DNA of 64,000 nucleotides, taken from Oenococcus sp. UCMA 16435. Lineage in GTDB: Bacteria > Bacillota > Bacilli > Lactobacillales > Lactobacillaceae. Position numbers and translations under genes: made by a program. Under the pieces are notes generated by a model that saw only the letters and a list, made by a program, of their open reading frames with translations, ran no database searches and was not told where the DNA came from. Of this stretch, positions 1-11,648 are shown piece after piece (positions within the stretch are counted from its first letter, which is position 1; each line of letters opens with the position of its first letter). The DNA lies in NCBI GenBank assembly GCA_004010835.2, contig CP030868.2, forward strand, positions 496,001 through 560,000. The letters run 5' to 3'.

Positions 1-2065
1 CGTTTTTTAAGTTTTCATCCCCAGTGACGTGAGCCAAAACACGCAATTCAATCTGAGAATAATCAGCACCGAAAATTTCCCATCCTTGATGACTTGGAAC
101 AAAAGCCTTTCGGATTCGTTTGCCTTCTTCATCGCGATCCGGAATATTCTGCATATTCGGGTCAACCGAAGAAAGTCGCCCAGTTTGTGTTAGCGTTTGC
201 AAATAGCGGGTATGTATCTTGCTATCTTCGGGATTTACAACTTCCAACAAGCCTTTCACATACGTTGAATTAAGTTTTGCTAATTGTCGATACTGCAAAA
301 TCAAACCAACAAAAGGATATTTTTCAGCTAATTCTTCAAGCACACTAGCAGCCGTCGAATAGCCAGTTTTAGTTTTCTTGATCGGCGGTATTTTCATATG
401 GGCGAAGAGAAGGTCGGCCAATTGCTTCGGTGAATTAATATTGAATTCCTGACCAGCCTCCTCATATATTTGTTTCTCTAATTCAAAAATACGTTGATTG
501 AATTCCTGACCAAGTTCTTTTAGCTCTGATTGATCGAGCTTAATTCCATTGATTTCCATCGAAGCCAAAACTTTTGACAACGGCAGTTCTATTTGACGAT
601 ATAATTCAACCTGCTTATGATCGGAAAGTTTTTTCATAGATGGATCATATAATTTGCTAATTGTTGAAGCCTTATTTGCCATGTGAGAAAATAAAGTTTC
701 ATCATTTTCCGGGATTTTAAACTTAACCCCACTTCCATAAACTTCAGCATCCGACTCAAGAAAAACATTGAATCGATTTGCCAAAGTAGCTAATTGATTA
801 TCGTTATCCGTTGTATCTAGTAAATAAGAGATTAGCAAAAAATCAAAATCTAAGTTATTAATTTGCAGTCCCATACGATTAAGCAAAACAGTTAACTCTT
901 TAGCATTAAAAACATATTTCGGCAAATCGCTTTTAAACAATTCTCTTAATACTGACGAATTCAAAAGCTCAAGATCCCTGCTTGCAAAGTAACCATCATC
1001 CTCATTTCCAACTACAAAAGCTGAAATTTTGGCGATGTGATAATTGTCAGAATCAGTTTGGAAATAAACGGTTAAATAATTTTTAATTTCTAATAAATGA
1101 TCAAGATTGGCTGCCTTTAATTCCGTGACCCGAACACTTTTCTCTTCTTCCTGATTTTGTCCAATCATGCCAGATTTCTGCATTGAATGAATTTTGGCTA
1201 ATTGGACCTTAAAATCCAATTCCTCATAAAACGGAATTAATTCTTTGAAATTAATTGGCTGATTAACTAATTCCTCCATTTTCAATTCAACCGGTGCATC
1301 TGTCCGAATAGTAGCTAATTTATGTGCACGATAAGCCGATTCTTTATCATTTAGGAGATTTTCCTTTAATTTTGAAGTCTTCATTGAATCGATATGCCGA
1401 TAAATTCCATCAAGACTTCCAAATTCATTTAATAATTTAATCGCCGTTTTTTCACCGACTTTCGTGACGCCAGGATAATGATCGGAATTATCACCTGTTA
1501 GCGACTTCATTTCAATAACCTGGCTCGGAGTAATTCCACCCCATTTTTCCGCCAAAAATTTTGGCGTGTATCTATCCAATTCGGTAACGCCTCTTTTAGT
1601 AACATTCACAGAAACATCGTCGGTTACTAATTGAGTTAAATCCCGATCTCCGGTGATAATTGTTGTTTTAAAGCCCGCCTGTCCAGCAATCTTTGAATAG
1701 GTACCAATAATATCATCGGCCTCAAAGCCGGGTAGTTCATAAGAATGAATTCCGTGCAAATCAACCATTTTCCTTAAATAAGGGAATTGTTCTGATAATT
1801 CCGGCGGTGTAGCCTGCCGATCACCTTTGTAATCATCAAAAATTTTAGCGCGAAAAGTTGTCGCTCCTTTTCCAGCATCCCAAGCAACCAGAGCGTAATC
1901 AGGATTCATTTTTTCAACAACCTGATCAAAAAAATTGTTAAAAGCAACCAAAGCATTGGTATGCAGTCCAGTATGAGCGACCATCCTGTCAAGCTGATTG
2001 TACATAGCATAAAAAGCTCTAAAAGCCAAAGAATTACCATCAATTAATAAAAGTGTTTTTGTCAT
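1..2065 (-). CDS. polA: DNA polymerase I, 3'-truncated by window edge
   Basis: I read about 688 codons from an ATG at 2065 to the window edge. The N-terminus MTKTLLLIDGNSLAFRAF opens a 5'-nuclease (flap) domain with GFEADDIIGTY, TGDRDLTQLV and a helix-3-turn-helix region near GDNSDHYPGV. The middle, which corresponds to the 3'-5' exonuclease fold, lacks the usual DxE and NLKFD motifs, so proofreading is probably absent, as in many Firmicutes PolI. The polymerase domain is present as far as motif A (DYSQIELR) just before the edge; the stop codon lies outside. The role is Okazaki fragment processing and repair synthesis. No Shine-Dalgarno sequence precedes the ATG, and a -10-like hexamer sits only 7 nt upstream. 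It follows the ddl terminator. Confidence 0.97.
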   Translation of the reverse strand, partial: MTKTLLLIDGNSLAFRAFYAMYNQLDRMVAHTGLHTNALVAFNNFFDQVVEKMNPDYALVAWDAGKGATTFRAKIFDDYKGDRQATPPELSEQFPYLRKMVDLHGIHSYELPGFEADDIIGTYSKIAGQAGFKTTIITGDRDLTQLVTDDVSVNVTKRGVTELDRYTPKFLAEKWGGITPSQVIEMKSLTGDNSDHYPGVTKVGEKTAIKLLNEFGSLDGIYRHIDSMKTSKLKENLLNDKESAYRAHKLATIRTDAPVELKMEELVNQPINFKELIPFYEELDFKVQLAKIHSMQKSGMIGQNQEEEKSVRVTELKAANLDHLLEIKNYLTVYFQTDSDNYHIAKISAFVVGNEDDGYFASRDLELLNSSVLRELFKSDLPKYVFNAKELTVLLNRMGLQINNLDFDFLLISYLLDTTDNDNQLATLANRFNVFLESDAEVYGSGVKFKIPENDETLFSHMANKASTISKLYDPSMKKLSDHKQVELYRQIELPLSKVLASMEINGIKLDQSELKELGQEFNQRIFELEKQIYEEAGQEFNINSPKQLADLLFAHMKIPPIKKTKTGYSTAASVLEELAEKYPFVGLILQYRQLAKLNSTYVKGLLEVVNPEDSKIHTRYLQTLTQTGRLSSVDPNMQNIPDRDEEGKRIRKAFVPSHQGWEIFGADYSQIELRVLAHVTGDENLKN

Positions 2066-2072
2066 TGCTTTT

Positions 2073-2102
2073 ATTTTAACAGTCGTTTTCAAGCACAAAC
2101 AA
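2073..2102 (-). promoter_or_regulatory. Candidate polA promoter, near-leaderless
   Basis: On the minus strand TTGTTT (2097-2102) and TAAAAT (2073-2078) are separated by 18 nt. The -10 ends 7 nt before the polA ATG, so transcription would start at or next to the start codon. The -35 is weak and overlaps the T-tract of the ddl terminator. This is inferred from sequence only. Confidence 0.35.
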
Positions 2103-2124
2103 AAATGCCCACCTCTGGGCATTT
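2095..2124 (-). terminator. Intrinsic terminator of the ddl unit
   Basis: A perfect 9-bp stem (2103-2111 with 2116-2124, AAATGCCCA/TGGGCATTT) has a 4-nt loop and is followed on the minus strand by a T-rich tract. It lies between the ddl stop and the polA start, so polA is probably transcribed separately. Confidence 0.85.
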
Positions 2125-2127
2125 ACT

Positions 2128-3261
2128 TCATTTTTTAATATCAAATTGCCCAAGTTTTTCCGAACCAAGTTCTTTAAAGGAATAACTAATATTTTGTTCG
2201 CGTTTAAACTCCTCAAAAGCTAATTGAATTAGTTTTTCCGCTTGCTGGCTCCGGTTCATTCCAATCGATTCAAACAGAATCGGAAAGAGACTCATATTTG
2301 TATTTCCTGGCAGCGTATTAGGCTCGCTTAAGAAAATTTCTTCGTCCTTGCTCATCAAGAAATCAATCCGGGCAAATCCTTTAATTCCAAGCACTTTATA
2401 GGCCTTCACAGCCATCTCTTTAAGTTCCTTACTTTTGGCCGGGGAGATTTTGGCCGGAATCTGATACTTCATTTTTGAATTATCAACAAATTTGTTCTTA
2501 TAGTCAAACCATCCATTACCGTGATCTTGACCGGGGGCCCAATGTGCACCAATTGGACTGGTAACAACATTATCGTTCCCGAGCAAACCAATTTCCAACT
2601 CAGTTGGGCTCTCAACAGCTTTTTCAACTAATAATTTTTCATCGTATTGAAAAGAATCGTTCAAAGCATTTTTATATTCTTCGGCACTGGAGACTCGAGA
2701 AACACCAACCGAAGAACCCTGATTAGCAGCCTTAACAAAGACGACCTTACCAAGTTTTTTATTCACATCATCCCAGTCAGGCTTGTTTTTATCATTTTGA
2801 AAAATAACAATATATTTCGTATTTCGAATACCATTAACAGTCATCAACTCTTTAGTGATAACTTTGTCAAAACTGATTGCATGGGCTCTAAGTCCCGATC
2901 CAACATAAGGAATGTTCACCAAGCGAAACAGCCCTGCTAAAGTTCCATCTTCGCCAAGATTTCCATGAACCGAGGGAAACAAAACGTCCAATTTTAAATT
3001 TCTAATTGAATCGATTGGTCCAAAAATACCGGAATTTTGTTCTGGAAGAGTTGCTAAAAGCTCGTCTTCACTGCCGCCAAGGAGAACCCGCTTTGAAGTC
3101 TCACTGTTAATCATGACTCCTTTTTTAGAAATTAATACAGGGAAAATCTGATATTTTTCCGGATCCAGTGCGTCATAATAATTTTTAGCCGAACGCTTAC
3201 TAACATCATGCTCAGATGAATTCCCACCGAAAAAAAGACCGACACGTATTTTTTCTGCCAT
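2128..3261 (-). CDS. ddl: D-alanine--D-alanine/D-lactate ligase (Phe-type)
   Basis: This 377-residue ATP-grasp ligase makes the terminal dipeptide or depsipeptide of the peptidoglycan precursor. Visible landmarks are the FGGNSSEHDVS N-terminal motif, PSVHGNLGEDG near residues 96-106, the ATP-grasp stretch KAANQGSSVGVSRV, and the metal-binding end FLSEPNTLPGNTNMS. In the omega-loop motif YKNKF the last residue is Phe258, where strict D-Ala-D-Ala ligases have Tyr. In Leuconostoc mesenteroides Ddl the equivalent Phe261 permits D-Ala-D-Lac synthesis and so intrinsic vancomycin resistance. The start ATG is preceded by AGGAG at good spacing. A TTGACA box lies about 60 nt upstream without a convincing -10. 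A terminator follows the gene. Confidence 0.96.
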   Translation of the reverse strand: MAEKIRVGLFFGGNSSEHDVSKRSAKNYYDALDPEKYQIFPVLISKKGVMINSETSKRVLLGGSEDELLATLPEQNSGIFGPIDSIRNLKLDVLFPSVHGNLGEDGTLAGLFRLVNIPYVGSGLRAHAISFDKVITKELMTVNGIRNTKYIVIFQNDKNKPDWDDVNKKLGKVVFVKAANQGSSVGVSRVSSAEEYKNALNDSFQYDEKLLVEKAVESPTELEIGLLGNDNVVTSPIGAHWAPGQDHGNGWFDYKNKFVDNSKMKYQIPAKISPAKSKELKEMAVKAYKVLGIKGFARIDFLMSKDEEIFLSEPNTLPGNTNMSLFPILFESIGMNRSQQAEKLIQLAFEEFKREQNISYSFKELGSEKLGQFDIKK

Positions 3262-3333
3262 ATCTGCTCCTATTTAAAAATAAAAAAGAAATTCTAGAAT
3301 CTTAAGAATCTCACATATTCACAAACTTGTCAA

Positions 3334-4311
3334 TCAGTTTAAATAATCTCTAGTACTTTGAATATAATCAATAATCGAGCTGGGAAAGCTATCTTTTTGC
3401 AAAAGCAAAACTTGCAAAAGCCGATTGCGGTTATAAATTTTGTTCCAGCCGGCTTCAGTAGCAACAGTCATTTGAGCAGTTAGACCCTGATGCCAAAACT
3501 TAAGTACACGCAAAAAGTAGTCTTCATAAATTTCGTTTAAGTTAGTAATATTGGCCAAATAAGCAACAATTCTAGAATCTTCTCCAGCAACAAAAGGAAC
3601 CGGGCAATTGTGATAGCCAACCAGTAATGAAGCCAATAACAAAATTTTGTCAGAACGTTTAACTGACGGATTAGTGCATAAGAGATCCCAGACATTCCCA
3701 ATATTGGTAAAAGCGTGTGCCCACCCTTTTTCGCCAACAAAACCGCGACCATCGTGTTCAAGAAGCGAATAAGCGATAACTTGGTTGATAATTCGATTTC
3801 TCAATTGAGTATCAATAAAATGAATTTGGCCATCAGCACTTAATAACTGTCCCAAAACCAAAAGCGAGAACGACCTTTGAAAAACGCCGTCATTCAAAGG
3901 TTCTAAAATATGACCAAAAAGTCTGTCGTCAGCAACCAAATAGTTAGCTATCCAACGCATTTGTTCAGAACTCAGGGCTTTATTAGAAATTAAATCCGTC
4001 AAAAAATAAAAGGCTCCTCGATCACGATAAGCCGGATTAGTGGAAGCTAGTTGTCTCAATACTTCAAAAAGCTGATCATCTGTCAATAAAACTTTCTTCA
4101 CTTGAATGAATTTTTCGGCCGTCTTCTGCATCAAAGCCAAGGCAGTATCGCCATCATCAACAGGTTTCACAATCGTTTTAGACCTTTGAGATAAACGGCT
4201 AACCAAATTCTCCAATTGACCATTCAGAGACTGATAAATTTGTCCATTCGATAGTTTATCTCTCGCTTGAACAACTGTGTTTTTAACTAAAGTTATCTGA
4301 TCATCGATCAT
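3334..4311 (-). CDS. DUF2785 family protein
   Basis: This 325-residue, probably soluble, mostly helical protein has no signal peptide or transmembrane segment. The region around DGRGFVGEKGWAHAFTN, about two thirds along, resembles the conserved core of the DUF2785 family of Firmicutes, whose biochemical function I do not know. Its ATG overlaps the TGA of rodA by 4 nt (ATGA), so it is translationally coupled to a cell-elongation gene; a link to envelope growth is inference from context alone. The next gene, ddl, starts about 70 nt downstream. Confidence 0.75.
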   Translation of the reverse strand: MIDDQITLVKNTVVQARDKLSNGQIYQSLNGQLENLVSRLSQRSKTIVKPVDDGDTALALMQKTAEKFIQVKKVLLTDDQLFEVLRQLASTNPAYRDRGAFYFLTDLISNKALSSEQMRWIANYLVADDRLFGHILEPLNDGVFQRSFSLLVLGQLLSADGQIHFIDTQLRNRIINQVIAYSLLEHDGRGFVGEKGWAHAFTNIGNVWDLLCTNPSVKRSDKILLLASLLVGYHNCPVPFVAGEDSRIVAYLANITNLNEIYEDYFLRVLKFWHQGLTAQMTVATEAGWNKIYNRNRLLQVLLLQKDSFPSSIIDYIQSTRDYLN

Positions 4312-5531
4312 TTGAAATTAGTCTCTTTCTTGGCGAATTCACTTGTGAAATTATGATATTGCATACTTAAAGTTAAGCCAATTCCAATCATATTCGCTAT
4401 TAAGGCAGAACCTCCCTGACTAATAAAGGGTAAAGGAATTCCAGTTAATGGTACTAAGCCAATGCTCATTCCGATATTTTCAAAAACATGGAACAAAATC
4501 ATTAAGACAACCCCGGAAACAACATAAGCATAAAAAGAATTTTTCGTATCAAAAACTCGCCGTATCATGCTATAAATCAAGAAAAAGTAAAGAGCGATCA
4601 GAACAAAACCACCGACAAAACCCAGGCCCTCACCAATGACGGAAAAGATCATATCAGACTCGCGAACCGGGACATAAACCGTAATATTATTTAAACCATT
4701 TCCAAAAATACGACCAGAACCAATCGCCTTGATTGATTGATAAAGTTGATATCCAGATGAATTTGTATCATTGCCACTTGGATCGAGCCAATCATCAATT
4801 CGTGCAAATTGATATGACTCAAATCCTAGTTGAGTTAGAAAATTTCTTCCGGGAGTCGTCGTAACGGCAAAAATAGCCAATGCGGCAATCGTTCCAAATG
4901 CTCCAACTATAGGTATTAAAATACGATTCAAAATGCCAGAAACAATAAAAATGCCTCCAAAAATAGCGATAAAGACCAAAGTCGAACCAAAGTCATGTTG
5001 CAAGAGCATCAAAACAATAACAGGTATTGTCATTGCAGACATTTTTGCAATCAGTAAGAAATCCGAACGAACTGTATGAATAGAATAATTTTGATTATGA
5101 GAATAAACAACTCTTGCCAGCATTAGAATTAAAGCCGGTTTCATGACTTCCGAAGGCTGGAAAGTCAAGCTGCCTATTGCCAGCCAAGATTTCGCATTAG
5201 TCGTTGCTTCAAGAGATCTGCTATAAGCAAACAAAACAAAAATTAGTAGAAAAATCCCCAAAGCATAAGCAACTGGAGCAAATCTAAAAAGTTGCTGTGA
5301 ATCAAGATGCATCAAAAAGATGGCAATACTCCATCCGAATGCCCACCACAAGCATTGGACAAACATAGATTTAATTATTGAACCGCTCGAATCAGCTTTT
5401 AGCGCCAAAAATAAGGCAACAAAACCAATTCCCATTAAAGCAATCACAACAAAAATGATTCGCCAATCAATTCGTGAATCATCTCGCCAATGAAAAGTTG
5501 TTCCTCTGTTTTTTAAATTTAAATTCTGCAT
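4308..5531 (-). CDS. rodA: FtsW/RodA/SpoVE family peptidoglycan glycosyltransferase
   Basis: This 407-residue polytopic membrane protein belongs to the SEDS family, which polymerises lipid II with a class B PBP. Hydrophobic helices cover most of the length. The C-terminal block with PLTGIPLPFISQGGSALIAN is the family signature, and an SVIGEGLGFVGG element precedes it. RodA rather than FtsW is suggested by its position just downstream of an Mbl-type mreB and a DUF2969 gene, with no division genes nearby. It is separated from the DUF2969 gene by 13 nt and overlaps the following DUF2785 gene by 4 nt. Confidence 0.9.
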   Translation of the reverse strand: MQNLNLKNRGTTFHWRDDSRIDWRIIFVVIALMGIGFVALFLALKADSSGSIIKSMFVQCLWWAFGWSIAIFLMHLDSQQLFRFAPVAYALGIFLLIFVLFAYSRSLEATTNAKSWLAIGSLTFQPSEVMKPALILMLARVVYSHNQNYSIHTVRSDFLLIAKMSAMTIPVIVLMLLQHDFGSTLVFIAIFGGIFIVSGILNRILIPIVGAFGTIAALAIFAVTTTPGRNFLTQLGFESYQFARIDDWLDPSGNDTNSSGYQLYQSIKAIGSGRIFGNGLNNITVYVPVRESDMIFSVIGEGLGFVGGFVLIALYFFLIYSMIRRVFDTKNSFYAYVVSGVVLMILFHVFENIGMSIGLVPLTGIPLPFISQGGSALIANMIGIGLTLSMQYHNFTSEFAKKETNFK

Positions 5532-5544
5532 TATTTATTAATTA

Positions 5545-5757
5545 TTAAGCTTGTCGTAAATTAAAATTGGAAATTACAGCCATTACAGCCTGATCCTGTT
5601 TCTTAAAATCACCAAGAAAACTATCCCAAGAATTTTTAGCCAAATACAAATTGTTTTCCAAAGTTACATTGCCGATTGTCTTACCAGCAATTTGAACATT
5701 AATAATCGCTCCGTCTTCAACCAATTCTACTTGATAATTTTTTTCATGATTAGACAT
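5545..5757 (-). CDS. DUF2969 family small protein
   Basis: This 70-residue soluble protein begins MSNHEKNYQVELVEDG and matches in size and pattern the DUF2969 family, which in Lactobacillales lies between mreB/mbl and rodA. Its function is not known to me. The start lies 4 nt after the mbl stop, and it is followed 13 nt later by rodA, so all three should be one transcript. A role in elongation is suggested by context only. Confidence 0.8.
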   Translation of the reverse strand: MSNHEKNYQVELVEDGAIINVQIAGKTIGNVTLENNLYLAKNSWDSFLGDFKKQDQAVMAVISNFNLRQA

Positions 5758-5761
5758 TCAG

Positions 5762-6886
5762 TTAATTCTCTACTTTGTTGATATGAATATTATTTGATTC
5801 AATTTGAGTTTCTTGATCAAGCTTTTTCTTGTAGGATGGGTTTCCAATCCCTAAGATTTGATGCGAATTATGGCGTTCACGCTTTGCATACTCCAATAAG
5901 GTTCCAGCGCCCTTAGCAACATTATCAAGCGGAGAATCAGAAATATTTACCGGTACATGTAACTCTTGTTGCAATAGCGTATCAATGCCACCGCCCTTAA
6001 CTTTTGAACCAAGCAAAGCGCCTCCGCCTGTAAGCATAATCCCACGATCGATGATATCGCCAGCAAGGCCAGGCTGAATCTCACCAAGAATCTCTTTAGC
6101 GGAACGAACGATTGTATTTAAAGTAGCGTGCATTGCTTCTTCAATATCATTAGAATCAATCGTAACTTGTTTTGGCAGTCCTTTAACTGAATTAGCATCA
6201 TTTAAATCTTGGCCGCGAATTGTCATCTCGATTGGGTTGGTAACTTGTAAAGAAGAACCAACGTCCTGTTTAATTCTCTCAGCCATCGGCATCCCAATCA
6301 ATATACCAAACTGAAGACGTAAATAACGAATAATATCCTGAGTCAATTGGTCTCCGGCCATCCGCAAAGATCGGCTAGCAACGATATCTCCACCAGATAG
6401 AACAGCAATATCAGACGTACCACCACCAATATCGATTACCATACTGCCGACAAAATCAAAGATATCTAAACCAGCACCGACAGCCGCTACTTTTGGTTCA
6501 TATTCAAGATAAACGTTAGCACCGCCGGCAGATTGAGCAGCCTGAATAATAGCTTTTCTTTCGATTTCTGTAATATTAGTTGGAGCACAAATCATAATGT
6601 TAGGGCGGCTCATCCATCCTTTGACTCGCAGCTGATTAACAAAAGTCGTCAGCATTGCTTCGGTCGCATCAAAATCAGAAATAACACCATCTTTTAGCGG
6701 ACGGACAACACGAATATCTTGATTTCCACGATCAATCCATTTATAAGCATCAGAGCCAATCGCCAAAACTTTATCAGTTTTAGCATCAATTGCAACTACC
6801 GATGGTTCGTTTAAAGCGATTCCTTGACCTTCAACATAGATCAAGACATTCGCTGTTCCTAAATCAATTCCAATATCTTTAGCCAT
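5762..6886 (-). CDS. mbl: MreB/Mbl family actin-like shape protein
   Basis: This 374-residue bacterial actin has the phosphate-binding segments DIGIDLGTANVLIY at the N-terminus, MVIDIGGGTSDIAVL in the middle and LTGGGALLGS near the C-terminus. It forms membrane-bound filaments that steer cell wall synthesis. It is the second MreB paralogue here; the other is at 44601-45608. It carries about 40 extra, polar C-terminal residues (after LLEYAKRERHNSH) that the 335-residue paralogue lacks. The name mbl is chosen because mreC/mreD accompany the other copy while this one is followed by rodA. The ATG is preceded by GCGAGG. Confidence 0.9.
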   Translation of the reverse strand: MAKDIGIDLGTANVLIYVEGQGIALNEPSVVAIDAKTDKVLAIGSDAYKWIDRGNQDIRVVRPLKDGVISDFDATEAMLTTFVNQLRVKGWMSRPNIMICAPTNITEIERKAIIQAAQSAGGANVYLEYEPKVAAVGAGLDIFDFVGSMVIDIGGGTSDIAVLSGGDIVASRSLRMAGDQLTQDIIRYLRLQFGILIGMPMAERIKQDVGSSLQVTNPIEMTIRGQDLNDANSVKGLPKQVTIDSNDIEEAMHATLNTIVRSAKEILGEIQPGLAGDIIDRGIMLTGGGALLGSKVKGGGIDTLLQQELHVPVNISDSPLDNVAKGAGTLLEYAKRERHNSHQILGIGNPSYKKKLDQETQIESNNIHINKVEN

Positions 6887-6901
6887 AAAACCTCGCTGTC
6901 A

Positions 6902-6907
6902 ATTATA
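6902..6907 (-). promoter_or_regulatory. Candidate -10 box for the mbl-rodA-ddl group
   Basis: On the minus strand a perfect TATAAT lies 15 nt upstream of the mbl ATG. The -35 is poor, so the call depends on the -10 alone. Confidence 0.4.
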
Positions 6908-6923
6908 GCACGGCATTTTTTCT

Positions 6924-7145
6924 CTAACGTTGAAAACTTTGGCTAAAAGTGATGATTAAATTTCCCATAGTCAAAAAGAAATTGGCAACAAAATAGCCAA
7001 TAATGATCGCTAAAAAAGCACGTAGCAATCTAACCTGATGCCTAGCATCCTTTAAAACAAACTTTTCAAATTCAATATTTTGTAAACTCCAAAAAGCCAT
7101 ATATATACAAATAAGTGTAAAAATAAATTGAAATAAACTTTGCAT
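6924..7145 (-). CDS. DUF1146 family small membrane protein (YwzB-like)
   Basis: This 73-residue protein starts at the ATG at 7145 (MQSLFQFIFTLICIYMAFW). Upstream in-frame GTG codons fall inside the atp terminator and are unlikely starts. Two hydrophobic segments flank a basic stretch (KFVLKDARHQVRLLR), giving a two-helix membrane protein. DUF1146 proteins are often found just downstream of atpC in Bacilli, as here; their function is unknown to me. No Shine-Dalgarno sequence is visible, and a TACAAT box ends 7 nt before the ATG. Confidence 0.8.
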   Translation of the reverse strand: MQSLFQFIFTLICIYMAFWSLQNIEFEKFVLKDARHQVRLLRAFLAIIIGYFVANFFLTMGNLIITFSQSFQR

Positions 7146-7152
7146 GTAATTG

Positions 7153-7158
7153 ATTGTA
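7153..7158 (-). promoter_or_regulatory. Candidate -10 for the DUF1146 gene, near-leaderless
   Basis: TACAAT on the minus strand ends 7 nt upstream of the ATG at 7145. No good -35 is visible, and the region lies directly after the atp operon terminator hairpin. Confidence 0.3.
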
Positions 7159-7161
7159 TAC

Positions 7162-7188
7162 AAAAAAAGCACAGTAAACTGTGCTTTT
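7162..7188 (-). terminator. Intrinsic terminator of the atp operon
   Basis: A perfect 10-bp stem (7165-7174 with 7179-7188, AAAAGCACAG/CTGTGCTTTT) with a TTTA loop runs into a run of seven T on the minus strand, 14 nt after the atpC stop. Confidence 0.9.
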
Positions 7189-7201
7189 ATCAGAACTTAT
7201 T

Positions 7202-7630
7202 TTACCGAACTTTTGAAGTATTGATTCGATTAATTGCTCGAGCCAAAGCCACTCGAGCACGAGCTCTCTCGTCAGCAGTCTTCGCATTTTGGGCACGGGC
7301 CTTAGCCCGTTGCTCAGCAGCTTGAGCGCGGTTAACATCGATATCCTTAGCATTTTCAGCCGAATCTGCAACAACGGTTAATACATTATTACTAAATTCA
7401 GCGAAACCACCATTTACCGTGTACAAATCTTCATTTTCACCACGATGAATGCGCATTTGCGAGATCTTAAGAGCAACAACAATCGGTACATGGTTTGCCA
7501 TTATACCCAGTTGCCCAATAGAAGTATCCAAAACGGTCAAATTAACATCCGACTGATTATAAACGGTACCATCCGGGGTAACGATGCTGATTGTTAATTT
7601 ATTTTTAGTTGTTGAACCGTCTTCTGCCAT
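7202..7630 (-). CDS. atpC: ATP synthase F1 subunit epsilon
   Basis: This 142-residue subunit links the rotor to the c-ring and can inhibit ATP hydrolysis. The N-terminal beta-sandwich contains LTISIVTPDGTVYNQ and GQLGIMANHVPIV; the C-terminal helical hairpin is the Ala/Arg-rich stretch around AQAAEQRAKARAQNAKTADE. It is the last gene of the atp operon, 12 nt after atpD, and is followed by a strong terminator. Confidence 0.96.
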   Translation of the reverse strand: MAEDGSTTKNKLTISIVTPDGTVYNQSDVNLTVLDTSIGQLGIMANHVPIVVALKISQMRIHRGENEDLYTVNGGFAEFSNNVLTVVADSAENAKDIDVNRAQAAEQRAKARAQNAKTADERARARVALARAINRINTSKVR

Positions 7631-7642
7631 AAACCAACTATT

Positions 7643-9157
<1,515 letters not shown>

Positions 9158-9171
9158 CTATTTCTCCTTTC

Positions 9172-10082
9172 TTACTGTAATGCAGCCATTCCACCAGTGA
9201 TCTCTGTGATCTCAGTTGTAATTGCCGCCTGTCTAGCACGATTATATTTCAATTCGAGGGTAGAAATCAAATCCTTTGCATTATCTGTTGCTGCCCTCAT
9301 TGCACTTGCAGAAGCTGCGTGCTCTGCTGTTTTAGCATCAAGAATAGCTCCGTATAACAAAGATTGCGCAAATTGTGGCAAAACAATTTTTAACAGATTC
9401 TCTGGTGCCGGTTCAAATTCATAGATACTAGATTGGCCTTTATACTTATCAGCTGTAAGATTGCCCTTATCATCACGTTGAAAATTTTCCGATCTTATCG
9501 GTAAAATTTGCTGATTAACAACATCATTTCTCAAACGATTAATAAAATGATTGAAGACTAATTCGAGAGCATCGAACTTGCGGGCAGCATATTGTTTAGT
9601 AACTTCTTTGACCAGCTCTGAAACTTCCCAAAATTTTGGAACATCGGTAATATCCCGATTCTCAAAAGCAATCGTAAAACCTTTTTTAGCGTAATAATCC
9701 GAACCTTTACCTCCAAGTGCAAAAATGACCGTATTCTCCTTCGTTAACTTCTGCTCACGCATGATCAGGTCAGATTGTTTCAAAACTTGATTATTATAGC
9801 CACCAACTAGGCCTCGATCAGAAGTAATCACGAGAACTGCCGTAGTTTTTACCGGGCGTTGCGTGATAAAAGGAATCGACGAGCCATTTTGATGCTCAAG
9901 CAAGTGCGCCGAAGCAAGATGAGCAACAATAGCTTCAACATGATTGGCATAATCAAGATATCCAGATGTATGTTTCTGAATCTGAATAAGCTTACTCGAA
10001 CTGACCATTTGCATTGCGCTCGTAATCTGACTGGTTTTTTTAGTTGAATCAATCCGACGACGAATATCTTGAAGGCTAGCCA

Positions 10083-10083
<1 letters not shown>
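9172..10083 (-). CDS. atpG: ATP synthase F1 subunit gamma
   Basis: This 303-residue central stalk subunit has the two conserved helical ends: MASLQDIRRRIDSTKKTSQI with MQMVSSSKL at the N-terminus, and NRARQAAITTEITEITGGMAA at the C-terminus. Its ATG overlaps the atpA stop by one base (TAATG), indicating translational coupling. It is slightly longer than common 285-290-residue versions because of central insertions. Confidence 0.97.
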
Positions 10084-11645
<1,562 letters not shown>

Positions 11646-11648
11646 CTA

